Assembly (NCBI GenBank): GCA_964636705.1 | Contig: CAZWUJ010000005.1 | Location: 1 to 64,000, forward strand | Direction: 5' to 3' | Length of the DNA stretch: 64,000 nt | DNA from: VXRJ01 sp964636705 | GTDB taxonomy: Bacteria > Acidobacteriota > Vicinamibacteria > Vicinamibacterales > UBA8438 | Part shown: positions 1 to 7,440 of the stretch, one piece after another | How the letters are laid out: each line of letters opens with the position of its first letter | How positions within the stretch are numbered: the stretch's first letter is position 1 | Notes under the pieces: model-generated | What the model was told of the DNA's origin: nothing | What the model saw: only the letters and a program-made list of their open reading frames with translations | The model's database searches: none | Program-made: the position numbers and the translations under genes

Positions 1-597
1 CGCGTCGAGATGGTTCGTCGGCTCGTCCAGCAGCAGGAGGTCGGGCGACTGCAGGAGCAGCCGGCAGAGGGCGACGCGGCGCCGTTCGCCTCCCGAAAGA
101 GTGGCCACGTCGGCGTGTCCGGGAGGCAGACGGAGCGATTCCATCGCCATCCGGATGCGCGAATCGAGGTCCCACGCGCCCATGGCGTCGATCTTCGTCT
201 GTAGCTCGCCCTGCTCCTCGAGGGCGTCCTCCATTTCGAGCGATCCCGGTCCGCTTTGCGCCACGTCGGCGGTGATCTGGTCGTAGCGGCGGAGCAGGGC
301 CCGCAGGTCTGCCACCCCCTCGTTGACGTTGCCGGCGACGTCCTTGGCGGGATCGAGCTGCGGTTCCTGCGCCAGGTATCCGACCGACACGCCGGCCGCG
401 GGGAACGCCTCGCCGTCGAACTCGGTGATCTCGCCCGCCATGATCCGGAGCAGCGTGCTCTTGCCGGCGCCGTTCGAGCCGAGCACGCCGATCTTCGCTC
501 CCGGCAGGAACGATAGCCAGATGTCCTTGAGCACGACGCGGTCCGGGGGGTACCGCTTGCCGAGCCCCTTCATCGTGTAGACGTACTGTGGCGCCAT
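1..597 (-). CDS. ettA: ABC-F ATPase, EttA-like (3' part outside window)
   Basis: Only the first 199 codons are in the window. They hold the N-terminal ATPase half of an ABC-F protein, a cytoplasmic ribosome-associated ATPase family that gates the tRNA exit site and has no membrane domain. Visible are Walker A (GSNGAGKST), a Q-loop (YLAQEPQLD), the ABC signature (LSGGERRRVAL) and Walker B running into the ABC-F hallmark LLLLDEPTNHLD at the window edge. The opening MAPQYVYTMKGLGK matches the EttA subfamily closely. The ATG at 597 follows a TACAAT box by 8 nt and has no Shine-Dalgarno sequence, so the transcript is probably leaderless. A second, different ABC-F lies at 50581. Confidence 0.88.
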   Translation of the reverse strand, partial: MAPQYVYTMKGLGKRYPPDRVVLKDIWLSFLPGAKIGVLGSNGAGKSTLLRIMAGEITEFDGEAFPAAGVSVGYLAQEPQLDPAKDVAGNVNEGVADLRALLRRYDQITADVAQSGPGSLEMEDALEEQGELQTKIDAMGAWDLDSRIRMAMESLRLPPGHADVATLSGGERRRVALCRLLLQSPDLLLLDEPTNHLDA

Positions 598-605
598 AGG
601 CGGGG

Positions 606-611
606 ATTGTA
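606..611 (-). promoter_or_regulatory. -10 box (TACAAT) for the EttA-like gene
   Basis: TACAAT reads toward the ATG at 597 with an 8-nt gap, which places the expected transcription start on or next to the start codon. No convincing -35 box is seen. Confidence 0.45.
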
Positions 612-638
612 TGCCGTGCCAGCGTTGCCGGTGTCCTT

Positions 639-663
639 GGTGCGCCGGCGTCCACGCCGGCAC
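639..663. repeat. GCCGGC hairpin repeat, copy 1
   Basis: A 7-bp stem (644-650 with 655-661) closes a TCCA loop. The same layout, with the same loop and a preceding GTGCGCCGGC, recurs at 10336-10357. It lies between the stop of the cupredoxin-like gene (676) and the ABC-F start, so it may end transcription of the upstream minus-strand gene. Confidence 0.5.
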
Positions 664-675
664 GGACAGCCGCCG

Positions 676-1398
676 TTACTCCAGGGCGAGCGTGAAGTCG
701 GCTTCCGCCGTTCCCCCCGCCGTCACCTGGATCGCGCGGGTCATTCCGGCCGCGCGCTCGTGCCAGACGGTGAGGGTGTAGTCCCCCGGCGGCACACCGG
801 TCAACTCGTAGCGTCCGTCGGCGCCGGTGACCGTGCCGAGATCGTCGGAAACGTAGACCCAGCCGCGCATCCAGCCGTGTGAGTCGCACTCGATGCGAAC
901 CGGGCCGGGCCGGCGCATCGGTCGCTGGACCTCCATGCCGGGGATCGGGATCGCGATGTTGAACAGCGTCCGCTGCCGGTCGTCGTAGGCATGCGTCGTG
1001 TGGAGCGTGTCGTCCTCGCTCCGCACCGTCACGACCGTCCGGGTCGGCACGACCTGCACGCGCGGCACGAAGTAGCAGCCGGCGTTATTGATATCCGGAT
1101 CCACGGGCGTGGCATCACCCCACGGGGCGCCGGTCACGATGACGACGGCGTTGGCGAGGCCGCCCGAGTCGTCGACGACCACCGCGCGATCCTCGACTTC
1201 GTTGCCGCAGACCGCCTGGTCCGCGGTCACCTCCAACGTACGCGGCTCTACGGTCCCGTCGAGGGCGATGCGGCCGCTGATGGCGCCGCCTGCCTGCTCG
1301 GCCCCGCCTGCCGCGGACGCTCCGGACACTGCGGCGGCCACTGCCCCCACTGCGCAGATGACAAGCAACAACCTGCTGGCGAGCGTCGGTAGCTTCAT
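676..1398 (-). CDS. secreted cupredoxin-like / carboxypeptidase-regulatory-like protein
   Basis: 240 aa with an N-terminal signal peptide (about residues 1-29), so exported. The middle resembles a cupredoxin-type beta sandwich: an H-containing strand (TLHTTHAYD) and a downstream C-x-x-H motif (ECDSHGWM) are candidate copper ligands. The end is a carboxypeptidase-regulatory-like fold (ADGRYELTGVPPGDYTLTVWHE). Proteins of this architecture are annotated in Acidobacteriota as carboxypeptidase regulatory-like or methylamine-utilisation-like proteins, but their function is unknown. Copper binding is inference. The gene is divergent from the metallo-beta-lactamase gene, and the two share an AT-rich box at about 1407-1414. 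Confidence 0.75.
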   Translation of the reverse strand: MKLPTLASRLLLVICAVGAVAAAVSGASAAGGAEQAGGAISGRIALDGTVEPRTLEVTADQAVCGNEVEDRAVVVDDSGGLANAVVIVTGAPWGDATPVDPDINNAGCYFVPRVQVVPTRTVVTVRSEDDTLHTTHAYDDRQRTLFNIAIPIPGMEVQRPMRRPGPVRIECDSHGWMRGWVYVSDDLGTVTGADGRYELTGVPPGDYTLTVWHERAAGMTRAIQVTAGGTAEADFTLALE

Positions 1399-1406
1399 TA
1401 CCGTTG

Positions 1407-1412
1407 ATCCTA
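1407..1412 (-). promoter_or_regulatory. -10 box (TAGGAT) for the cupredoxin-like gene
   Basis: TAGGAT ends 8 nt before the ATG at 1398. There is no Shine-Dalgarno sequence in between, so the mRNA is likely leaderless. Confidence 0.4.
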
Positions 1413-1439
1413 TACGGTGGGCCGAGCGGAGGGGACCCG

Positions 1440-2231
1440 ATGCGCACGATCCGAATGCTGGCAGCCGGCCTTACGCTTGCGGCGGCGGCGACGGCCATGG
1501 CGACGGAGCAGGGGCAGGCGGACGGGACGCTGGACATCTACGTGATCGACGTCGAGGGGGGCGAGGCCACGCTCTTCGTCGGCCCCACGGGGGAATCCCT
1601 GCTGGTCGACACCGGCTGGCCCGGCTTCGACGGGCGGGATGCCGATCGGATCGTGGCGGCGGCGCGCGACGCCAGCGTGACCGAGCTCGACTACGTGATC
1701 GTGACCCACTTCCACACCGACCACATGGGCGGCTCCGTGCAACTCGCGGAACGGATCCCGGTGCGGACCTGGCTGGATCACGGCACGACGGTGGACGAGG
1801 GAGAACGGCCGCTCGCGGCGTTCGGGATCTACACGGACCTGCGGAGCACCGGCGAGCATCGCGTGGTGACGCCGGGTGACACCGTGGAGATGGAGGGTCT
1901 CGACGTCACCATCATCGCGTCGCACGGCGAGGTTCTGGCGGACCCGCTGCCCGGCGCCGGCGCGCCCAACCCGTGGTGCGGCGATTTCGTCTTTCACGGC
2001 GAGGACATCACGAGCCGCTACGGCGACGCCGAGGATGCGCATTCCATCAGTGCGTACATCCGCTTCGGCGAGTCCGCATGCGTCAGCGTAGGGGGCAGAT
2101 CTGCCGTGCGAGACACACCTGTGACTGGCGTGAAAGAGACGCCGGCACTCGCTGCGCGTGAGAATGCGAGCGCCGCAGTTGCGGGGCCGTCGGAGGCGAT
2201 TTCGCGTGCATCGAGAAAGCAACGCGGATAG
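1440..2231 (+). pseudogene. metallo-beta-lactamase-fold hydrolase, 3' end replaced by insert
   Basis: Starts at ATG 1440 behind GGAGGGG (7-nt spacing), with a signal peptide of about 20 residues. The N-terminal half is a ComEC-type metallo-beta-lactamase domain. It has the metal motif HFHTDH at residues 90-95 (H90, H92, D94, H95) and the strand SLLVDTGWPG. Homology holds to about ISAYIRFG (near 2070); after that the frame runs antisense through the beta-family fragment and ends at 2231. The C-terminal part of the fold, with further metal ligands, is absent and is not found on the far side of the insert near 3600-3690. It is therefore called a truncated gene, although a 263-aa product could still be made. 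Confidence 0.7.
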
Positions 2232-2425
2232 CCCTTCACGTTGTCTGCAAGTCCGTTGAACGCCGTCTTGAGGTGTTCGAGCGGCGTCCTGTCGGGCCTT
2301 CGCTCAACGATCTCAAGCAGGGGAGTGATGCGGGGACGAAGGACTGGCGAGATTCGGCCGAGTGCTGCCTTTTCCCCTCGCTTCAGCTTGAGGGTTGGAA
2401 CGTACTGGCCCGGGCCGAATGTCAA
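2018..2425 (-). pseudogene. beta-family protein fragment (PF14350-like), 3' truncated
   Basis: The N-terminal signature YVPTLKLKRGEKAAL...RITPLLEI resembles the 'beta protein' family (PF14350 type), whose members are usually several hundred residues long. The start is TTG 2425, with GGAGG at 2431-2435 (5-nt spacing). It overlaps the stop of the preceding PIN-like remnant as TTGA. Recognisable sequence ends near 2085; the last ~20 codons are antisense to the metallo-beta-lactamase gene. Only about 115 native residues remain. Third gene of the decayed cassette. The family assignment rests on recalled sequence similarity. Confidence 0.6.
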
Positions 2426-2546
2426 GAAATCCTCCGCGGTCGAGGATCCCACAGAACGAATGGGTGGATCTCTTCGACGAGGCTCTCGTAGTAAGACAGC
2501 AGTTACCCAGTTTGCAAAAGGCGTCAGTATCAATGAGCAGCTTCAT
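2422..2546 (-). pseudogene. PIN-like nuclease remnant with internal deletion
   Basis: The ATG at 2546 begins MKLLIDTDAFCKLG, a typical PIN-domain first strand with catalytic-type Asp (LLIDTDAF). Another frame of the same short stretch reads LLSYYESLVEEIHPFVLW and ends at a TGA (2424-2422) that overlaps the beta-family TTG start. That segment looks like the C-terminus of the same kind of protein. The two ends are joined out of frame with the centre missing, so roughly 150 or more codons appear deleted. The start overlaps the ImmA/IrrE stop by 17 nt, as in a coupled operon. Not functional as read. Confidence 0.5.
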
Positions 2547-3606
2547 GGCGTACCGAATCGCCGTGAAGGCACGAGAATAGACAGCGATCCGTTTCCGCTG
2601 CTGTTGAGACATCGACGTGGCGATCGAAGAGTTGGTGCAATTGCTTTCGTGCACCGGTGTGGCGGTACAGCGCCTTGACCGCCATCGTGGCAGTCGCGTA
2701 GTCGCCAGTCTGTCGTGCCCAGGCAGAGATCAGGAAACTCGCATCGGCACCCGTCTGCCGTTCAGTTGTGACAGCGTCCTTCGCCAGTTTCTTGAAGTCT
2801 GTCGACCGTGATGGTGCATTCCGTTGTTCGGCGAGGCTACCGACTAGTACGCAGGTCGCATAGTGGTCGGCCCGGCGTTCGATTTCGTCGTCGTCAGCGA
2901 TTTCGTCTTCTTCGTCGACAACGGGCTGCTCAGCGGCGCAGTCGCCAGCGGCGATGTGGCCAGCTTCGTGCGCCACGACAAACGCAACGCGACCGGGTTC
3001 ATCATGGTTGTGGCCCGACAGAATCACGGGTCGGTTGGCAACGATACAGGCCATGCCCTGGAAGCTGGGGGTCGGGAGCAAAGCGACCGGAACGACGGGG
3101 ATCCCGCGTTGCCACAGGTTCCCCACGATGTCGCTCAACTGGAGCGCTCTTTCGTTCGCCACGATCTCAGCACGCCACTTGAGGCCGTCCCGTGGCGGGA
3201 GGTGAGGTCGAGGCACGGACTCGCGCAGATTGCGCACCGTGGCGGACGCAATGCGGATAGCCGCGTGCATTGCCGGACTAAGCCTACGTGGGTCCGTTCC
3301 ACGAACCCTTCGGAGCTGGGCGCCGGAGTACCGCGGCGGTTTCAGAGGGTTTCTGCCGCGCGAGACTGTGTCGATCGGCTGACCGAGGAAGCGGGCAATG
3401 CGAATCTCGATGTCTTGCACTAGGCGGGGATCATCGGCGCACCGTTCGTCCCACCAGTCCGGCAGGATCGCGCGTTGGACGAAATCCGTGGAGAATCCAG
3501 CCCTTGATAGCTGGCGCATCAAGGCCCTAAAGGGCCGTCGGATGGCTCGGCTAGTAGACGTTGTCGCCGCCTCCGCTCTCTGGGCCGAAGGAGCTTGAGC
3601 TCCCAA
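2530..3606 (-). CDS. ImmA/IrrE-family metallopeptidase
   Basis: 358 aa from TTG 3606. An ATG at 3519 is an alternative, but the helix FRALMRQLSRAGF looks native and starts before it. The N-terminal helical region (DFVQRAILPDWWDERC, about residues 41-56) is typical of ImmA/IrrE proteins that sit in three-gene cassettes. The catalytic zinc site is HEAGH at 213-217, and the third ligand is probably E243 in EIERRADHYA. ImmA/IrrE enzymes are known to cleave repressors or antitoxins. Here the likely partners are the PIN-like and beta-family remnants downstream. It is the only intact member of the cassette. Base composition is clearly lower in G+C (about 53-60% in sampled lines) than in the flanks, which suggests transfer. 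Confidence 0.72.
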   Translation of the reverse strand: MGAQAPSAQRAEAATTSTSRAIRRPFRALMRQLSRAGFSTDFVQRAILPDWWDERCADDPRLVQDIEIRIARFLGQPIDTVSRGRNPLKPPRYSGAQLRRVRGTDPRRLSPAMHAAIRIASATVRNLRESVPRPHLPPRDGLKWRAEIVANERALQLSDIVGNLWQRGIPVVPVALLPTPSFQGMACIVANRPVILSGHNHDEPGRVAFVVAHEAGHIAAGDCAAEQPVVDEEDEIADDDEIERRADHYATCVLVGSLAEQRNAPSRSTDFKKLAKDAVTTERQTGADASFLISAWARQTGDYATATMAVKALYRHTGARKQLHQLFDRHVDVSTAAETDRCLFSCLHGDSVRHEAAH

Positions 3607-3691
3607 CGGGTACTGGAAACCGCCTCCAATCAGCGGCTAGGCATCGATTGTGGCCGCGTCGATTGCGACTGCTCTATGGTCCAGAACTTGC

Positions 3692-4117
3692 CTACAGCGG
3701 CCAGTCCTGCAGAATCCGCTCGGTCTCCTCGACGTGACTGCTCTCGTCGCGGATGAAGTCCTCTAGCTGCACGACGAGGCCCTTGTCGCCATAGGACTCT
3801 GCGTCCTTGGCGCGCTGCACGTAGGACTCGGTGGCGCGCTTCTCGGCCGCGACCACTTCCTCCAGCATGGCGCGGTCGCCGTTCGGGAGCGGCACGGGCC
3901 GCGGCGTGGTCGTGGGAGTGCCCCCGAGGGCGGCGATCTTGTTCGCGAGGTACTGCGCGTGCGCCTGTTCGTCCGCCACTTCGGCGAGGAAGAACTGCGA
4001 GAGCTGCGGACGGTAGGGGCCGGTCGCGCGCGCCGCGTAGATGATGTATTGAATGATGGCGCCCAGTTCGTCCGCCAGGTCGTGGTTCAGTCTCTCAATC
4101 AGTTCTTCCTTGGTCAC
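3692..4117 (-). CDS. ferritin-like diiron protein
   Basis: 141 aa forming a four-helix bundle of the ferritin-like/bacterioferritin superfamily. Two E...ExxH half-sites are visible: E17, E50 and H53 (EVADEQAH), then a Glu in helix 3 (about E92) with E125 and H128 (DESSH). This supports a cytoplasmic diiron site for iron storage or oxidant detoxification; length and spacing are closer to Dps/bacterioferritin-like 'ferritin-like domain' proteins than to true ferritin. It follows the serine hydrolase by 75 nt, but a strong hairpin lies in that gap, so expression may be partly uncoupled from the TRAP operon. Confidence 0.8.
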   Translation of the reverse strand: MTKEELIERLNHDLADELGAIIQYIIYAARATGPYRPQLSQFFLAEVADEQAHAQYLANKIAALGGTPTTTPRPVPLPNGDRAMLEEVVAAEKRATESYVQRAKDAESYGDKGLVVQLEDFIRDESSHVEETERILQDWPL

Positions 4118-4141
4118 GCTCTGTCTCTGCCTCCGTGGTTG

Positions 4142-4175
4142 CGGGCGCCGGCCACCGCACGGCGGCCGGCGCCCG
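4142..4175. terminator. 12-bp stem hairpin between serine hydrolase and ferritin-like gene
   Basis: Perfect 12-bp G+C-only stem (4142-4153 with 4164-4175) around a 10-nt loop. There is no U tract on either strand. It could attenuate transcription from the TRAP operon or protect the mRNA end. Confidence 0.5.
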
Positions 4176-4192
4176 TCGGTTTCGGTCGGGAA

Positions 4193-5491
4193 TCAGTCGA
4201 CGATCGCCTGGTAGACCAGCGTCCGCAGCTTCGTCTGATCGTCCAGACCCATGGCCGGGATGATCTGGGTCAGGTAGACCACGACCATCTCCTCCTTGGG
4301 GTCGGCCCAGTAGGTGGAGTGGTAGGCGCCGCCCCAGGCGAACTCGCCTACCGAGCCGGGCAACCCGCTTGCTGCCGGGTCCTTCACGATGGAGAAGCCG
4401 AGACCGAAGCCCTGGCCCGGCCGGAACGGAATATCGCCGAGGTGGTCGGAGGTCATCGATTCGACCGTAGTCCGCGAGAGGATCCGCGTACCGTTCAGCT
4501 CGCCGCCGTTCAGCATCATCTGCATGAACGTCGCGTAGTCGGTCGCCGTCGAGAGTCCCCCCGCTCCGCCGGAATACGCCTGGCCCATTCCCTTCGCGTA
4601 GTGTCCCTGACTCTGCATCGTGCCCTCGTCCGATGCGCGCACGAAGCTTCTGCCACGGTCGACGGACGAGTACACCGTCGCCAGCCGGTCGAGCTTGTCC
4701 GGAGGCAGGAAGAAGTGCGTGTCGTTCATGCCGAGCGGGTCGAACAGTCGCTCCTTCAGGTACTCGCCGAGCGTCTGGCCGCTGATCTCCTCGATCATGG
4801 CGCCCAGGATGTCGGTGTTGTAGCCGTAGATCCACCGCTCGCCGGGATGGGCGTCCAGCGGCAGCTCGGCGAGCCGCGCCATCGTGTCGCCGACCGGTTC
4901 GTCGCGATGGGCGAAGTACCAGCCGGTGATCCCCGCCTCTTCCCACTCGTCGGCGGCAATGCCGCGGTTCCCGATCAGGCCCATGCCGTAGCTGATGCCC
5001 GCGGTGTGGGTAAGGAGGTCGCGTATGGTGATCGGCCGACTCGCGGCCACGACGTCATAGCCGCCGCGGCCGTTCGGCTGGGCCACCTTCGTGTTGGCGA
5101 ACGCCGGGAGATACCTGCCGACCGGGTCGGTGATCAGCAGCTTCCCCTCTTCCTGCAGCATCATCACGCCGACGCTCGTCAGCGCCTTGGTCTGCGACGC
5201 GATCCGGAAGATGTCGTCTACCGCCATTGCGTCCTGCGCCTCGACGTCGCGCTGTCCGACCGCCTCGAGGTAGGCAACCTTGCCGCGCCGCACGACGATG
5301 GCCACGGCTCCGGCGAGACGGCCGTCGTCGACGTACCCCTGGAGGGCCGCGGTCAGGCGATCGAGCCGCTCCGACGACATGCCGACTTCTTCCGGAGCGA
5401 CCTTCTCCAGTCCCTGCGCAACCAGCGCCTGGGGGACGAACAACAGCGCGAACGCAACAACGAACGCCGTCAGGCGCATGCGTGAGTTCAT
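4193..5491 (-). CDS. serine beta-lactamase-fold hydrolase, exported
   Basis: 432 aa from ATG 5491 (GAGG about 8 nt upstream; a GTG at 5500 is the alternative). A signal peptide ends near ALVAQ. This is the class C beta-lactamase/D-alanyl-D-alanine carboxypeptidase/esterase fold (PF00144 type). It has the nucleophile SxxK as S99-Q-T-K102 and the YxN triad residue in YGYN (about residue 213). The substrate cannot be read from sequence; a peptidase or esterase role in the periplasm is as likely as beta-lactam cleavage. The start is 26 nt after the TRAP permease stop, so it probably shares that transcript. Confidence 0.82.
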   Translation of the reverse strand: MNSRMRLTAFVVAFALLFVPQALVAQGLEKVAPEEVGMSSERLDRLTAALQGYVDDGRLAGAVAIVVRRGKVAYLEAVGQRDVEAQDAMAVDDIFRIASQTKALTSVGVMMLQEEGKLLITDPVGRYLPAFANTKVAQPNGRGGYDVVAASRPITIRDLLTHTAGISYGMGLIGNRGIAADEWEEAGITGWYFAHRDEPVGDTMARLAELPLDAHPGERWIYGYNTDILGAMIEEISGQTLGEYLKERLFDPLGMNDTHFFLPPDKLDRLATVYSSVDRGRSFVRASDEGTMQSQGHYAKGMGQAYSGGAGGLSTATDYATFMQMMLNGGELNGTRILSRTTVESMTSDHLGDIPFRPGQGFGLGFSIVKDPAASGLPGSVGEFAWGGAYHSTYWADPKEEMVVVYLTQIIPAMGLDDQTKLRTLVYQAIVD

Positions 5492-5517
5492 GACAGTCAC
5501 CTCAGGTTCCCTTCACT

Positions 5518-7440
5518 TCAGCGGGTTCGAACGAGGTGCAGCGCGACGGCCGCACCGAACAGCACCAGCCCCATGATATCCGTCATCGTGGTTGCATAAA
5601 AGAGAAGCAGTCCGCCGGCGACGGCGAGCACCCGCTCCGGCATCGTCGTCGCGCGGCGAAGCCAGCCGCCGAGGCCCATCGCGAGCGCACTGACCCCGAC
5701 CGCCGCCGTCCCGACGGTCCGGATTATGTCGGCGGCGGGAGCCTGCAGCAGGACGCCGGCGCCTTCCGGGCTGACGGTGAACGCGAACGGCACGAGGAAC
5801 GCCGGCAGGGTGTACTTCCACGTGAGCATCATCGTCTGGAACGGGTTTCCGCCGGTAATCGCTGCCGCCGCGAAGGGCGACAGCGCGGTTGGCGGCGACA
5901 CCTCCGACAGCACCGCGTAGTAGAAGATGAACATGTGCGCCGCGAAATCGGGCACGCCTACCAGCGTCAGGGCGGGCGCGATCATCACCGCCGCGATGAT
6001 GTAGGACGCGGTGACCGGCACCGCCAGCCCCAGCATCCAGACCGCGACCGCGGCGTAGACGACGGTCAGAAAGACGTTGCCGCCGGCGAGATCGACGATG
6101 ATGCCGGAGATCTTCAGTCCGAGCCCGGTCAGGGTGACGACGCCCACGATGATCCCGGCCGTCGCCGTCGTCGCCGCGACCGGCAGCACGCCCCGCCCCC
6201 CCGCCTCGAGTGCGGCCACGAGGCGGCGAGGCACGAGCGCATTCTCCCGCCGGAGAAAGCTCAGCGCGATGGCGAGGAGCGTCGACAGAAACACCGCGCG
6301 GAACGGGGTCATGCCGCTTATCAGCAGGGCCACGATGGACATGAGGGGCAGGAACTGGTAGCCGAAGCGGCGGGTCAGCTCGCCGACCGACGGGAGGTCG
6401 ATGTCGACCGCATGGGTCCCCAGCCGGCGGGCGTCGGCCTCGATCATCAGCACGATCGAGAAGTAGTAGAGGATGGCCGGGACGATCGCCATCACGATCA
6501 CCTGCAGATACGTGATCTGCAGGAACTCGGCGATCAGGAAGGCCGCCGCCCCCATCGTGGGCGGCGCCATGATCGCGCCGATGCCGCTCGCCGACAGGAT
6601 CCCGCCGCCGATCTCGGCCGAGAAGCCGGCGCGCCGGAGCAGCGGCCATGCGACGGCGCCCAGGGTGACGGTGGTGGCGACGCCGCTGCCGGAGACGGTT
6701 CCCAGCAGGAAGCCGGAGAGCGTCACGGTGCGGCCCGGCCCGGCGCCGCTGTGCGACCGGCCGAACGCCGACATCGTCCACTGGATGAAGAACTGTCCGG
6801 CCCCGGAGTGGGCGAGGACCGCCCCGAAGATCGTGAAGAGAATGATGAACGTCGACGTGACGTTCAGGGGGACGCCGAAGATTCCCTCCAGCGTCATGTA
6901 GAGGGTGCCCACGAGACGGGCGGTGTCGTAGCCCCGGTGCGCGAAGAGTTCGAGCCCGACCAGCTCCAGGTACGGACCGTAGTAGCCGTACAGGAGGAAC
7001 GCCACCGCGGTGACGGGCAGGATCGGGCCGACGGTCCGGCGCGTCGCTTCGAGCACGAGCACCGTGGTCACCGCGCCGAGCAGCAGGTCGACGGTCGACG
7101 GTGTCGCCGCGCGGTAGACGAACTGATCGAAGTCGACGATCGGCCAGGCGAGCGCGATCAGCGCGACGGCGCCCAGCATCCAGTCGAGCCCGGTGACGCG
7201 GGCCCGCCACCGGGCGTGCATCGGAAAGACGAGGAACGTCAGGATGAGCGTGATCAGCAGAAAGCTGACGCGGTAGATCTGGGGCTGGACGATCCCGACC
7301 ACCCAGTAGAGGGCATAGAGCGAGAGTCCCGCCGCGAGCGTCGTCGCGATGCGGCCGGTCGTCCCGCTCAGCGTGCGGGTCGGAACGTCCGGCTCGGTGT
7401 CGTCGAGCGGCGCGGCGGCCGGTGTCTCCGGTGCGGTCAG
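5518..7440 (-). CDS. TRAP transporter fused permease (TAXI type, 4TM + 12TM)
   Basis: 640 aa if started at CTG 7440. It is an inner-membrane Na+- or H+-coupled permease in which the small (DctQ) and large (DctM) TRAP subunits are fused, as is usual for TAXI systems. Long hydrophobic segments run throughout, and the DctM-type motif GSGVATTVTLG lies mid-protein. The first common start (GTG 7302) would cut through the first membrane helix (ATTLAAGLSLYALYWVVG). The only start that keeps the helix is CTG 7440, which overlaps the binding-protein stop as CTGA and sits behind GGGGG. It works with the binding protein directly upstream. The substrate is unknown. Confidence 0.83.
   Translation of the reverse strand: MTAPETPAAAPLDDTEPDVPTRTLSGTTGRIATTLAAGLSLYALYWVVGIVQPQIYRVSFLLITLILTFLVFPMHARWRARVTGLDWMLGAVALIALAWPIVDFDQFVYRAATPSTVDLLLGAVTTVLVLEATRRTVGPILPVTAVAFLLYGYYGPYLELVGLELFAHRGYDTARLVGTLYMTLEGIFGVPLNVTSTFIILFTIFGAVLAHSGAGQFFIQWTMSAFGRSHSGAGPGRTVTLSGFLLGTVSGSGVATTVTLGAVAWPLLRRAGFSAEIGGGILSASGIGAIMAPPTMGAAAFLIAEFLQITYLQVIVMAIVPAILYYFSIVLMIEADARRLGTHAVDIDLPSVGELTRRFGYQFLPLMSIVALLISGMTPFRAVFLSTLLAIALSFLRRENALVPRRLVAALEAGGRGVLPVAATTATAGIIVGVVTLTGLGLKISGIIVDLAGGNVFLTVVYAAVAVWMLGLAVPVTASYIIAAVMIAPALTLVGVPDFAAHMFIFYYAVLSEVSPPTALSPFAAAAITGGNPFQTMMLTWKYTLPAFLVPFAFTVSPEGAGVLLQAPAADIIRTVGTAAVGVSALAMGLGGWLRRATTMPERVLAVAGGLLLFYATTMTDIMGLVLFGAAVALHLVRTR

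Noticed and set aside
3959..5485. 508-codon plus-strand open frame opposite the serine hydrolase and ferritin-like genes
   Set aside because: Its translation is Arg/His/Asp-rich with no fold-like pattern, and the minus strand encodes two well-recognised proteins. High G+C keeps antisense frames open.
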